Notes: generated from the letters alone by a model not told the origin. DNA of 37,827 bases from Saprospiraceae bacterium (GCA_020629935.1 JAHDCJ010000023.1:1-37827); one strand, 5' to 3'. Positions 17,139 through 25,598 are shown, counted from the stretch's first letter. Made by a program: numbers and translations.

Positions 17139-18577
17139 CGCATAATTTCGTCTAATAAGGTAAGGTCATTATTTAGTGATTTAAAAAGCTTATGCCGGAA
17201 TTTCCCTTTAGAATTATAAAGCGTTTTACACATTTTGTCAATGGCAATCGTAGATAACACGGTTTGAATATAAGCTTCAATAAGGTCATCCAATCCTAAT
17301 CCTAATTTGTTGAAATCTCTTCGGTCCATCAACATTAATCGATTGGTGTCAGAGCCCCATTGATTTTCACCCAATTTAATCGACAAATTAGTACCCAACA
17401 TATCCCAAGAATTGCTGCCTTTTTCTAAATAACTACTTAATGGCTTAGCCGCTCTACGGGAATAAATGCATAAAGGCTTAATGCCGTCTTTTGTACTACT
17501 CACCATCATACGAATATCCGCAACATAAGTAGAACCATTGCTCGTAGGAATCGTCCCTACATGATAGTATTTCCCATCTTTGCTTCGTGAACTCCAATTA
17601 AAATTGCCGATTAGACTTTGAACAATAAATCGATCGTAAGCAATTTCTTCTGCCATAAATTGATCCAATTCTTGAGGACTAGTGATGGTGTAAACTCCTT
17701 GTCCTGCATTAGAATAAGGTATTTTTACTACCGCATGACCTCCTAGTTTTTGTATCCAAAGTGGAATTTCGTTTTTACTAATATCCCAAATGGTTTCGGG
17801 CATATTAATTTGTAAACCATCGTTTTCAAGTTCGGTATTATAAATGTCGTAAGCTTTAGCTGCGACCATTTTATTCCGACCACCAGCCAAACAAGCAACT
17901 GTTGGATTTAAGATTTTTGTCTTAGATTGTAAAGGCAGTCGATTCCAAGGTTTTTGAGTAACATATCGAAACAAAGCACGCATCGGTTGCCATTGTTTTT
18001 CTACTTGGATATAAATAATCCCATCCTCAATTTTAACATGGTGGTTCTCTTTTAAATCATAGTACGGAATAAGGTAAACGTCTTCATTAAAAACGTCTGC
18101 AATGACAGCGGCATAACCAGATGTTTCCATATAGTTTTTGTCATAAATTACACCTAAAGCACCATCTAATTTGGATACGCCCCGTTTTGATTTTACTAGA
18201 TCTTTAAAGGTGCGTTCAATTAATAATCTATAAGAGCCATCCTCTTTATTATCATCAAGGAGAGGCATTGATTTTTGTCCTGATGGACAAGAGTTATTTT
18301 CGATGACTACCATCTGTCGATTACCATCCTCTGAAGTAGCATTAAATAAATCGGCTCCACTCCATAAAAAATAGCGACATGAATAAGATAGAATTTCCTC
18401 AAGTTTCGTTTTGTTTACCTTTGGGTGTAAATGACAATAACGCGTAATAATTTTTTGCTTGTCAAGATTAAGGAAAAAATTAACCATTGGGTGAATGGTC
18501 GCATTTAGCGCTTTAGGGTACCAGTGATCTTCATTATTAAATGAACCAGGTTTCACTAGTTGAATTTGTGTTTTCAT
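17135..18577 (-). CDS. Large ATP-grasp-like ligase, possibly circularly permuted
   Basis: This protein is 480 residues from the ATG at 18577. The frame extends 18 codons further, through the promoter, and I reject that start. Residues 91-102 contain VIENNSCPSGQK, which resembles the metal-binding ExN loop normally found at the end of an ATP-grasp domain. The nucleotide-binding part lies later: VVKIPYSNAGQGV (K285, GQG 292-294), FIVQSLIG near 317-324, and VADIRMMVSS near 352-361. This order suggests circular permutation, as in some amide-ligase families. It is the first gene of the operon and overlaps the next by ATGA. Ligase class is likely; substrate and family name are not recognised. Confidence 0.7.
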   Translation of the reverse strand: MKTQIQLVKPGSFNNEDHWYPKALNATIHPMVNFFLNLDKQKIITRYCHLHPKVNKTKLEEILSYSCRYFLWSGADLFNATSEDGNRQMVVIENNSCPSGQKSMPLLDDNKEDGSYRLLIERTFKDLVKSKRGVSKLDGALGVIYDKNYMETSGYAAVIADVFNEDVYLIPYYDLKENHHVKIEDGIIYIQVEKQWQPMRALFRYVTQKPWNRLPLQSKTKILNPTVACLAGGRNKMVAAKAYDIYNTELENDGLQINMPETIWDISKNEIPLWIQKLGGHAVVKIPYSNAGQGVYTITSPQELDQFMAEEIAYDRFIVQSLIGNFNWSSRSKDGKYYHVGTIPTSNGSTYVADIRMMVSSTKDGIKPLCIYSRRAAKPLSSYLEKGSNSWDMLGTNLSIKLGENQWGSDTNRLMLMDRRDFNKLGLGLDDLIEAYIQTVLSTIAIDKMCKTLYNSKGKFRHKLFKSLNNDLTLLDEIMR

Positions 18578-18616
18578 TTTGTGTTGATCGTACAAAGTTT
18601 TAATTAAATAATGAGC

Positions 18617-18624
18617 CAAATATA
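18617..18624 (-). promoter_or_regulatory. -7 box of the ATP-grasp operon
   Basis: TATATTTG on the minus strand is a full match to TAnnTTTG. Transcription would start near 18610, giving a leader of about 33 nt to the ATG at 18577. No good TTG was seen 17-22 bp upstream. Confidence 0.5.
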
Positions 18625-18674
18625 AATGCAAAAAACATAGGATGCTTGTTTTTTGAAATATTTATTTTTAATAA

Positions 18675-18714
18675 AAAATCCCCCTAAAGCAATCATCAAC
18701 TTTAGGGGGATTTT
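18675..18714 (-). terminator. Strong intrinsic terminator after the CAP-domain gene
   Basis: A 15-bp stem (18675-18689 with 18700-18714), containing five G-C pairs in a row, has a 10-nt loop. On the minus strand it ends in a run of six T. It separates the CAP lipoprotein from the ATP-grasp operon, so that operon has its own promoter. Confidence 0.9.
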
Positions 18715-18736
18715 ATAAAGAGTAATTTTGTGTTTT

Positions 18737-19456
18737 CTACATCGGAGTACCCAAAACAAGCGTCCAATACGCCTTATGTTTTGCAGCACCCGCTTGACTA
18801 AAGTTTTTGCTCATTAAGTTTTTACAATGCGTTGGACTTTTAACCCAAAGACCAACGACCGTACCTATATCATTAGGACCTTTGGCTAAGTTTTCTCCAG
18901 CAAATCGGTAATTATAACCTTCGGCTTTGGCTCGTCTACCAACGTCAGATCCTCCGCTTCCAGTATGCGACATTTTATCTTTACCTGACATATACATCGA
19001 GTGCTTCATAGCCGCCGAACCTAATTTGCTATTCCATTGTATGGGAGGTGCAGGAGGAAATTTTTCTCCTCCACAACTACACCCTTTGGCTCTTTGTGCA
19101 TTGATCTTTTGAATCATCGAACTCTTAAATGCAGAAGAAATAGCAGGCATTGAAGCACTACTTGTAGTAGTAGTTGTCGAACGAGTTGGCGGTGGAGTGG
19201 TCACTGTTTGACTTTCTTTTGCTCTGGCTTCTTCTAAAGCTTTTTGTTGTGCTCTTTCTTTTGCTCGTGCTTCCGCTCGTTTCTTTTTTCTAGCCGCCGA
19301 AGCTGCTTCTTCTTTTTCTTTTTTTGCTTGCTCCTCTGCGGCCTTTTTTTCTTCAGCAAGCTGTTCCTTCGAGACTTCTACCTCCGCAGTTTGATTCGAG
19401 TTACAAGCAGTAAGTCCTAGTAAAAATACTAGGCTTAAAAACAACATTTTTTTCAT
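18737..19456 (-). CDS. CAP-domain (SCP/YkwD-like) lipoprotein with charged stalk
   Basis: This 239-residue lipoprotein has a signal peptide ending LLGLTAC with C18 as the lipidated residue. Residues of about 28-82 form a very charged Lys/Glu/Ala/Arg helix, probably a long stalk. A Thr/Pro/Ser linker follows (about 83-105). The CAP domain occupies about 110-239, with INAQRAKG, HSMYMSGKDKMSHTG and GYNYRFAGENLAKG, where H (MSH) and E (GEN) are the usual cavity residues. It ends TLVLGTPM. Bacterial CAP proteins are extracytoplasmic and their activity is unsettled. A perfect terminator follows the gene. Confidence 0.88.
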   Translation of the reverse strand: MKKMLFLSLVFLLGLTACNSNQTAEVEVSKEQLAEEKKAAEEQAKKEKEEAASAARKKKRAEARAKERAQQKALEEARAKESQTVTTPPPTRSTTTTTSSASMPAISSAFKSSMIQKINAQRAKGCSCGGEKFPPAPPIQWNSKLGSAAMKHSMYMSGKDKMSHTGSGGSDVGRRAKAEGYNYRFAGENLAKGPNDIGTVVGLWVKSPTHCKNLMSKNFSQAGAAKHKAYWTLVLGTPM

Positions 19457-19469
19457 AACTAGTTTTTAG

Positions 19470-19499
19470 TGGATTCTAATAATTATGGGGTGGAATCCA
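19470..19499 (-). promoter_or_regulatory. Inverted repeat in the CAP gene leader
   Basis: TGGATTC (19470-19476) and GAATCCA (19493-19499) are 7-bp inverted arms separated by 16 bp, 14-43 bp upstream of the CAP-gene ATG. It may be an operator or leader hairpin. No T-run follows. Confidence 0.35.
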
Positions 19500-19505
19500 A
19501 GATAA

Positions 19506-20078
19506 TTAATCCCCAATATTTATTTCAATATTATCGGACGATTTTTCAAAAGTTTTAATTAAATCTTTTACTAAATCGTCTAACTTATCCTCTTTATAGT
19601 CAAAGTTTTCGCTAAAATCTTTCATGAAATTTTCCAATTTCCCCATGTCTGAATCGGAAACATTGAACTTCATTTTTGAAAGCACCCGGAGCAAATCATT
19701 GTCTGAATTTTCGCCCAATTCTTTCAAATTAATGGCAATTTCTTGCGAAACATCATCTTTTTGTTCGCGTAATTCTTTGACCATCCCAATACCATACCGA
19801 TGCCAATAATATTTGCCTGCACCAATCCAAAATTCTGTTTTCTCTGAAGAGGTAAATTCTTCTTTTAGCCCTTCATAACATTCTTCCACATACATGCGAA
19901 ATTTTCGATCATAAGCGACCCAATCTTCTTCATTATAACTCAAATCTTCATTAGTTACCGTCTCTAATAATTCACTAAAGCGCGTTTGTAATACTTCTTT
20001 ATCATTGCTGCATCGTTCTTGACAAGCACTAAAACTTACTAAAGTTAGTAGGGTAATGATTAAAAATAATGATCTCAT
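19506..20078 (-). CDS. Unknown small lipoprotein
   Basis: This 190-residue protein has a signal peptide whose lipobox reads VSFSAC, with C20 as the lipidated Cys. A second Cys lies at 23. The mature part is predicted mainly helical and very acidic, with repeated short amphipathic segments such as ENFMKDFSENFDYK and KLDDLVKDLIKTFE. No known domain is recognised. It precedes the CAP lipoprotein on the same strand (49-bp gap), and both may be co-expressed. Confidence 0.7.
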   Translation of the reverse strand: MRSLFLIITLLTLVSFSACQERCSNDKEVLQTRFSELLETVTNEDLSYNEEDWVAYDRKFRMYVEECYEGLKEEFTSSEKTEFWIGAGKYYWHRYGIGMVKELREQKDDVSQEIAINLKELGENSDNDLLRVLSKMKFNVSDSDMGKLENFMKDFSENFDYKEDKLDDLVKDLIKTFEKSSDNIEINIGD

Positions 20079-20104
20079 AGTTTTAAATTTTAAAGTAATT
20101 TCTT

Positions 20105-20112
20105 CAAAAATA
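20105..20112 (-). promoter_or_regulatory. -7 box of the unknown lipoprotein gene
   Basis: TATTTTTG on the minus strand fully matches TAnnTTTG, with transcription expected near 20098, some 20 nt before the ATG at 20078. A clear -33 TTG at normal spacing is missing. Confidence 0.45.
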
Positions 20113-20120
20113 CAATTTTA

Positions 20121-20153
20121 TACAATATAACTACGAAATTATTCGTAATTGTA
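20121..20153. promoter_or_regulatory. Compound inverted repeat upstream of the lipoprotein promoter
   Basis: An inner stem TACGAA/TTCGTA (20132-20137 and 20142-20147, 4-nt loop) is flanked by outer arms TACAAT/ATTGTA (20121-20126 and 20148-20153), with a 5-nt bulge on one side. It lies just upstream of the -7 box at 20105-20112, where an operator could act on the lipoprotein promoter. Regulator unknown. Confidence 0.35.
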
Positions 20154-20311
20154 TTTAAAATCTTTATTTTTATATGAAATTACTTTTTTTTACGATAAAC
20201 GTAACTTTAAATATTGATTCGTATTCAATTAAATGAATGATCAGTCATCTGTCTATAAATGTAGCAGATCTGTCGATTCATTGAAATAATTATCTTGGTT
20301 TTTATAATCTT

Positions 20312-20803
20312 ATGCACATGAATCCAAAATTAAAACGCATTATTCCAGGAATAATTTTCTTGCTTTCTTTAATTTTTTTCATTCTAGGCGTGCTTAACCC
20401 AATTATGGGAACAAGCATTATGATGGGAATAAAACGAGAAGACGTCTATATCCTTGGTTCCATGAAATATTTTATTGACAATGGAGATGTTTTTATTGGT
20501 GGTTTATTACTCACCTTTACCTTTATTTTTCCTGTATTAAAATATCTATTTATTGCTTCGCAGTTAGCAGGCATTCGAATGAAAGGAGGTAAGGTAGCAG
20601 CCATTGTACTTGAATTGATCAATAAATGGGCAATGCTCGATGTGTTTGTAGTGGCGCTCATTATCGTCAATATGAAATTTGATGCGTTATTGGTACATTC
20701 TTCACTTAAAATTGGAGCTACCTATTTTGCAATCTCTGTTCTTTTATTGATGATTGCTTCTTTCTTGACGAAGCGATGGTTGGTTAAACCAAGTATAGAA
20801 TAA
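20312..20803 (+). CDS. PqiA-like (paraquat-inducible protein A family) membrane protein
   Basis: This 163-residue protein has four predicted membrane segments (about 11-30, 57-79, 100-117 and 130-150). The helix ELINKWAMLDVFVVALIIV is the family hallmark (compare WSMLDVFVVAL in PqiA). It corresponds to a single PqiA domain without the zinc-ribbon Cys pairs of full-length PqiA. Gammaproteobacterial PqiA works with an MCE protein in lipid transport between membranes, but no MCE gene is next to this one. Two start codons (20312 and 20318) differ by two residues. Confidence 0.85.
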   Translation: MHMNPKLKRIIPGIIFLLSLIFFILGVLNPIMGTSIMMGIKREDVYILGSMKYFIDNGDVFIGGLLLTFTFIFPVLKYLFIASQLAGIRMKGGKVAAIVLELINKWAMLDVFVVALIIVNMKFDALLVHSSLKIGATYFAISVLLLMIASFLTKRWLVKPSIE

Positions 20804-20837
20804 TGACGAATTAAATAAAAAATCGGATTGGAGTGCT

Positions 20838-20845
20838 TACTTTTG
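20838..20845 (+). promoter_or_regulatory. -7 box of the SdiA-regulated-like lipoprotein gene
   Basis: TACTTTTG is a full TAnnTTTG match. Transcription would start near 20851, 12 nt before the ATG at 20863. It overlaps the reading frame from the GTG at 20833, supporting the ATG start. Confidence 0.45.
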
Positions 20846-20862
20846 TAGTAAACATTGATTTT

Positions 20863-21816
20863 ATGCAAAGTATCTTACACTTTTTCTTTGGCTTAACGAT
20901 TTTTTTATCTTCATGTGATGCAATGGAACAAAATAAAGAATCTCAAGAACCTAATGTAGACACTAGGGAGGAATGGAAAGGCGATCCAAATTATTCATTT
21001 AAATATACACTTAGTCAACCTGTAAAAACTTATGTCTTACCTGAAAAATTGACCGAAGTTTCAGGCATTGCTTTTACCGAAAAAAAGGAATTAGCTTGTG
21101 TACAAGATGAAAAAGGAAATATTTATATTTTTAATGAACAAACAGAAGAAGTTGAGCGTAAAATAGACTTTGGTAAAAATGGTGATTATGAAGGTATTGC
21201 CTACAAAGGAAACACCGCTTTTGTCTTGCGTAATGATGGAAATATCTATGAGGTAAAAAACGTAGATACCGATAAACAAGAAACCATCGTGCATAAAACA
21301 TCCTTGGGTAAATCTAATGATACCGAAGGACTTTGTTATGATAAACTCAACAATCGATTGCTCATTGCTTGTAAAGGTCATGGAGGAAAAGGAGAACCAT
21401 TTATAGAAAAAAAATCGGTCTATAGTTTTAATTTAAAAACGATGAAATTGGAGGCCAAGCCTGCTTTTAATATTAGTCTCAATCAATTGAAAAAATTCAT
21501 CAAACGAAATCAACTGTTAGAACGATACGAAGATTTGAAATCCTTTTTCGATCCTGCAAAAGCACATACTTTATTCCAACCTTCAGAGATTGGAATACAT
21601 CCAATTACAGGAAATATTTATCTCTTAGCTTCCGTAGGGAAACTTTTAATTATTCTAAATCCGAAAGGAAATATTTTACATTTCGAACGCTTAGATAAAG
21701 CGCTTTTAAAACAACCCGAAGGATTAGCTTTTTATGAAAATGGAGATATGCTTATCGCCTCAGAAGGTAAAAAATCTAAAGGAAAAATCCTTAAATTTCA
21801 ATATCAAGCACAATGA
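20863..21816 (+). CDS. SdiA-regulated-like beta-propeller lipoprotein
   Basis: This protein is 317 residues from the ATG. A signal peptide ends in a lipobox FLSSC, giving an outer-envelope lipoprotein. The mature part has repeated propeller-type strands: LTEVSGIAFTEKKELACVQDEKGNIYIFN, GDYEGIAYKGNTAFVLRNDGNIYEV, DTEGLCYD, QPSEIGIHPITGNIYLLAS and QPEGLAFYENGDMLIASEG. This is the pattern of the SdiA-regulated family, which is structurally related to phytase-like propellers. The last codons overlap the start of the phosphoesterase gene by four bases (ATGA), so the two are made together and may act together outside the cell. Confidence 0.8.
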   Translation: MQSILHFFFGLTIFLSSCDAMEQNKESQEPNVDTREEWKGDPNYSFKYTLSQPVKTYVLPEKLTEVSGIAFTEKKELACVQDEKGNIYIFNEQTEEVERKIDFGKNGDYEGIAYKGNTAFVLRNDGNIYEVKNVDTDKQETIVHKTSLGKSNDTEGLCYDKLNNRLLIACKGHGGKGEPFIEKKSVYSFNLKTMKLEAKPAFNISLNQLKKFIKRNQLLERYEDLKSFFDPAKAHTLFQPSEIGIHPITGNIYLLASVGKLLIILNPKGNILHFERLDKALLKQPEGLAFYENGDMLIASEGKKSKGKILKFQYQAQ

Positions 21817-24800
21817 TAAAAGAGCATTCTTTCGCTTATCTTTTTATTGTTTTTCTAGGAACTGTTTTACTCTTTCCTGCTTGTCATAGTATTCAACCTT
21901 TTTATAGTAAAAATGTACAAAACTGGGAAGCAGAAAAACCCTTAGCTTCAGATAGTTTAGTTTATGAATTATTTCTAATTGGTGATGCAGGAGAACCAAA
22001 ATTTGAAGAGCAAGAACCAAGCTTAAAATTATTACAAAAGCATCTTGATCGTGCAAATGAACAAAGCGCGGTCGTTTTTTTAGGAGACAATATTTATCCG
22101 GCGGGTTTACCTGTTCACCCAAAAGATGAACCCAAAACGGAAGAGCGATTGCTCATGGAAAAGAAGCTCAATGAGTCTTTAAAAATTCTAAAAAACTTTA
22201 AAGGGAAACCATTCTTTGTTCCTGGTAATCACGATTGGAATGACAATAAAAAAGGAGGACTTGCACGCATCAAAGCCCAAGCCCAATATATAGAATCGAC
22301 TTTGGAAAGTACCAAGGTTTTTTATCCTGAAGATGGTTGCTCTGGTCCAAAAATAAAAGTGCTTTCTGATGATCTTGCTCTACTACTTATTGATTCAGAA
22401 TGGTGGCTTTATGATTGGTCAAAAGAACCCAATATGAATCAAGATTGCGACATCAAAGACCGCGAAGCTTTTTTGATTGCCGTGGAAGATGCCGTACGGG
22501 TACATCGCGATAAACACATTGTAGTCGCCATGCATCATCCATTGTATACGCAAGGTCATCATGGAGGATATTTTCCTGCAAAATATTATCTTTTTCCTTT
22601 GACAGATTTAAATGAAAAACTATATATCCCTTTACCGGGTTTGGGTTTTCTTTATCCGCTTTATCGCCAATCAGGAGGTTCAAATCAAGATCTTTCTAAT
22701 CCTAAATATCAAGCATTACGTAAAGGTATTTTGGAAGCAACAGCTTCTACTAAAGGTGTTATTTTTGCAGGTGGGCATGAGCATAGTTTACAGTACATTC
22801 CAAAGCATGAACATTTCTTTATTACCAGTGGATCAGGTTGTAAACAAAGTCCATTACGTAGAGGGAAAAATGCGGATTTTGCCCATGAACATGAAGGCTT
22901 TGCCCGAATCGCTTTCTACAAAAATCAATCGGTTTGGTTGGAAATGTGGGAGCCGCGAAAAGAAGAAGAAGAAGGTAAATTAATTTTTAGAATACAATTG
23001 AAAAAAGAAGGGTCTTTAGCTCCTTATCGCAAACCAGAAAACTTTAATTATTCTCTACCAAAAGAAGATTCTGTGCTAACCAATGTTTCTGATTTTTATA
23101 AAGCTGGAACATTAAAAAGAGCCTTTCTCGGAACCCATTATCGTGATGCTTGGACCGCTGAAATTAAAGCACCTGTTTTATTACTTGATGAAACAGAAGG
23201 CGGATTAAAACCGATAAAAAAAGGTGGAGGATTACAAACGAAATCCTTGCGATTGAAAAATGAAGAGGGCCATCAATTTGTGCTTCGATCTATCAATAAA
23301 GATGTGCGTAGAGTGGTACCCAAATATTTTGATGATACCTTTGCGGAAGACATTATTCAAGACCAAGTAACCAATGCCCATCCCTATGCGGCCTTGGTAG
23401 TTCCTAAACTAGCTGAAGCCGCAGGAGTTTATCATACCAACCCGAAAGTGGTTTGGTTGCCAAAGCAAAATGCATTGAAAAATTATGCAGAAGATTTTGG
23501 TGATCAGTTGTATCTTTTTGAAGAACGTCCAGGGGGTAAAGTAGATGATATTAAATCTTTTGGAAATCCTAAAGAAGCGATTAGTTATGGCGATCTTATT
23601 GAAAAAATAGAAAACAGTAGTGCGGATTATTTTGATCGAAAACAAGTATTGCGTTCACGTATATTTGATATGCTTTTAAACGACTGGGATCGACATGATG
23701 ACCAATGGCGTTGGGGAGCTACAGAAGGCAAAAAAGGAAAGACAGAATATCAACCCATACCTAGAGATCGAGATCAGGTTTTTCATAATAAAAAGAGTGG
23801 ATTGCTTCCAAGGATATCTCAAGTTAGTTGGGCTTTAAAAAAGTTTCAATCTTTCGATGAAAAAATAGGAAGTATGAAAGGCATGAATTTTAACGCCCGT
23901 TATTTTGATCGTTATTTTTTGACCGAGCCAGAAGAAAAAAAATGGATAGAAGTTGCTGAAAAGATGCAAGCTGATTTGACAGATGAAGTGATTGAAAAAG
24001 CCATGCAAGATTGGCCAAAACCTATTTATGATTTACATGGAGAAAAAATTGAAAGGATACTCAAAAAACGTAGAGATCACTTAGTACAATTTGCAAAAGA
24101 TTATTACCAACTCTTAGCCAAAGAAGTGGATGTGATTGGAACCAATGAAGACGACTTTTTTAAAATCGAACGCCTCAATAATGAATTGGTACGGGTTCGA
24201 ATTTATCAACGATCTAAAAAAGGAAAACGAAAAGGGAAAGATTTTTATGACCGAGAATTTAAACGAAAAGAAACAGAAGAAATTCGAATTTATGGACTCG
24301 ATGGAGATGATGAATTTAAACTCGATGGCCTCGTTAAGAAAAGTATTAAAATACGAATTATTGGAGGGGAAGGAAAAGATGAATTAGATGATATTTCTAT
24401 TGTGCGAGGTCTCACTAAGCAAACTGTTTTTTATGATCATTCTGAAAAAATGAAACTCGAAACAGATGGGGAAACTCGGTTCGTGAAAACCAATAAAAAA
24501 ACCAATTTAAATACTTACGATCGCTATGCGTTTGAATTTAATCATATAACTCCTCTTTTTGATTTTGGTCATAATATAGATGATGGGTTTTTACTTGGTG
24601 GAGGTTTCCGATTTTTTAAACAAGGGTATAAAAAATCGCCTTATAAAGCGATGCATGAGCTCAGCGGGAAATTATCCATTGGTTCTGGAGCATTTAGTTT
24701 TCGATACCTTAATGATATGACCGAACTTGTAGGTCCATTTAATTTAAGTAGTGAGTTGTTTGTTTTTGCACCTAATTATATTCGAAACTATTTTGGAAGT

Positions 24801-25574
24801 GGGAATGAAACCGTCGCATTTAATTCAGGAAGAAATTATTATCGAATGCGAATGAATCAAGGGGTATTAGGACTTTATCTCAAAAAAGTTTTAGGAAAAG
24901 ATCATTATGTGAGCCTTGGACCAAGATATGAATATACCCAAATATTAAGTACCCCTCCACGATTTGTAAGCGATTTTAACCCTACCTTTTTATCGACTGA
25001 TTTTGAACATAAACATTATGGTGGAATACAATTTGAGTATGGTGCAAATACCGTAGAAAACAAAATTTACCCCAATCGAGGATTGGATTTAAAATTAAGG
25101 GCAAGCCATCATTTGAATCTTCAAGAAATGGAAGATCAATATACAAGTTTAGGAGGCGAATTATCGCTTTATTATACGTTCAATCCAATACAAACAACCA
25201 TAGCAGGACGCTTTGGTTTTTCTACTAATTTTGGGGAATATGAATTTTTTCAAGAAAATACCTTAGGAGGAAGTACCAATTTGAGAGGAACTCGAAATTA
25301 TCGGTATTCAGGTAAATCCGCCATGTTTCAAAATACAGAAGTGCGCATCAAATTGGCTAAGTTGAATAATTATTATGTATCTACAAGTTTTGGACTGCTA
25401 GGTCATTTTGATGTAGGACGTGTATGGAATTCGGGTGAAGATTCCAATAAATGGCATCGAAGCGCAGGACCTGGAATTTGGATTAGTCCCTTTGATTTGG
25501 CCGTTTTTACAATGACTTATTCCTTCTCAGATACCAATCGGTTATTTGCTTTACGAGCTAGTTTTTTATTTTAA
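21813..25574 (+). CDS. Metallophosphoesterase - kinase-like - outer-membrane barrel fusion
   Basis: This 1253-residue exported protein has a lipoprotein-like signal (PAC near 24). Residues of about 50-400 are a calcineurin-like phosphoesterase with all metal motifs: D58 in GDAGE, GDN at 91-93, GNHD at 138-141, HH at 241-242, and GGHEH at 320-324. Residues of about 430-800 carry LLNDWDRHDDQWRWG (D626-R-H628) followed by IPRDRDQVF (D652, D654). This spacing recalls the catalytic DxH and metal-binding Asp of HipA/CotH/Fam20-type atypical kinases. From about 920 to the C-terminal Phe lies an Omp85/BamA-like barrel with the GGSTNLRGTRNYRY signature. The barrel and phosphoesterase calls are firm; the kinase-like middle is inference. 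Confidence 0.85.
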   Translation: MIKEHSFAYLFIVFLGTVLLFPACHSIQPFYSKNVQNWEAEKPLASDSLVYELFLIGDAGEPKFEEQEPSLKLLQKHLDRANEQSAVVFLGDNIYPAGLPVHPKDEPKTEERLLMEKKLNESLKILKNFKGKPFFVPGNHDWNDNKKGGLARIKAQAQYIESTLESTKVFYPEDGCSGPKIKVLSDDLALLLIDSEWWLYDWSKEPNMNQDCDIKDREAFLIAVEDAVRVHRDKHIVVAMHHPLYTQGHHGGYFPAKYYLFPLTDLNEKLYIPLPGLGFLYPLYRQSGGSNQDLSNPKYQALRKGILEATASTKGVIFAGGHEHSLQYIPKHEHFFITSGSGCKQSPLRRGKNADFAHEHEGFARIAFYKNQSVWLEMWEPRKEEEEGKLIFRIQLKKEGSLAPYRKPENFNYSLPKEDSVLTNVSDFYKAGTLKRAFLGTHYRDAWTAEIKAPVLLLDETEGGLKPIKKGGGLQTKSLRLKNEEGHQFVLRSINKDVRRVVPKYFDDTFAEDIIQDQVTNAHPYAALVVPKLAEAAGVYHTNPKVVWLPKQNALKNYAEDFGDQLYLFEERPGGKVDDIKSFGNPKEAISYGDLIEKIENSSADYFDRKQVLRSRIFDMLLNDWDRHDDQWRWGATEGKKGKTEYQPIPRDRDQVFHNKKSGLLPRISQVSWALKKFQSFDEKIGSMKGMNFNARYFDRYFLTEPEEKKWIEVAEKMQADLTDEVIEKAMQDWPKPIYDLHGEKIERILKKRRDHLVQFAKDYYQLLAKEVDVIGTNEDDFFKIERLNNELVRVRIYQRSKKGKRKGKDFYDREFKRKETEEIRIYGLDGDDEFKLDGLVKKSIKIRIIGGEGKDELDDISIVRGLTKQTVFYDHSEKMKLETDGETRFVKTNKKTNLNTYDRYAFEFNHITPLFDFGHNIDDGFLLGGGFRFFKQGYKKSPYKAMHELSGKLSIGSGAFSFRYLNDMTELVGPFNLSSELFVFAPNYIRNYFGSGNETVAFNSGRNYYRMRMNQGVLGLYLKKVLGKDHYVSLGPRYEYTQILSTPPRFVSDFNPTFLSTDFEHKHYGGIQFEYGANTVENKIYPNRGLDLKLRASHHLNLQEMEDQYTSLGGELSLYYTFNPIQTTIAGRFGFSTNFGEYEFFQENTLGGSTNLRGTRNYRYSGKSAMFQNTEVRIKLAKLNNYYVSTSFGLLGHFDVGRVWNSGEDSNKWHRSAGPGIWISPFDLAVFTMTYSFSDTNRLFALRASFLF

Positions 25575-25576
25575 AT

Positions 25577-25598
25577 ATCTTCGTTCTAAGATTTTTTT
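25577..25598 (+). terminator. Weak intrinsic terminator after the fusion gene
   Basis: ATCTT (25577-25581) pairs with AAGAT (25588-25592) around a 6-nt loop and runs into seven T. The stem is short and A-T rich, so efficiency is doubtful. Confidence 0.35.

Noticed and set aside
18604-18789. 61-codon minus-strand frame between the CAP gene and the ATP-grasp gene
   Set aside because: It runs through a strong terminator and the ATP-grasp promoter box; it is chance coding.
22612-22983. 123-codon plus-strand frame inside the phosphoesterase fusion
   Set aside because: It overlaps the conserved phosphoesterase motifs in another frame; no sign of a frameshift in the main gene.
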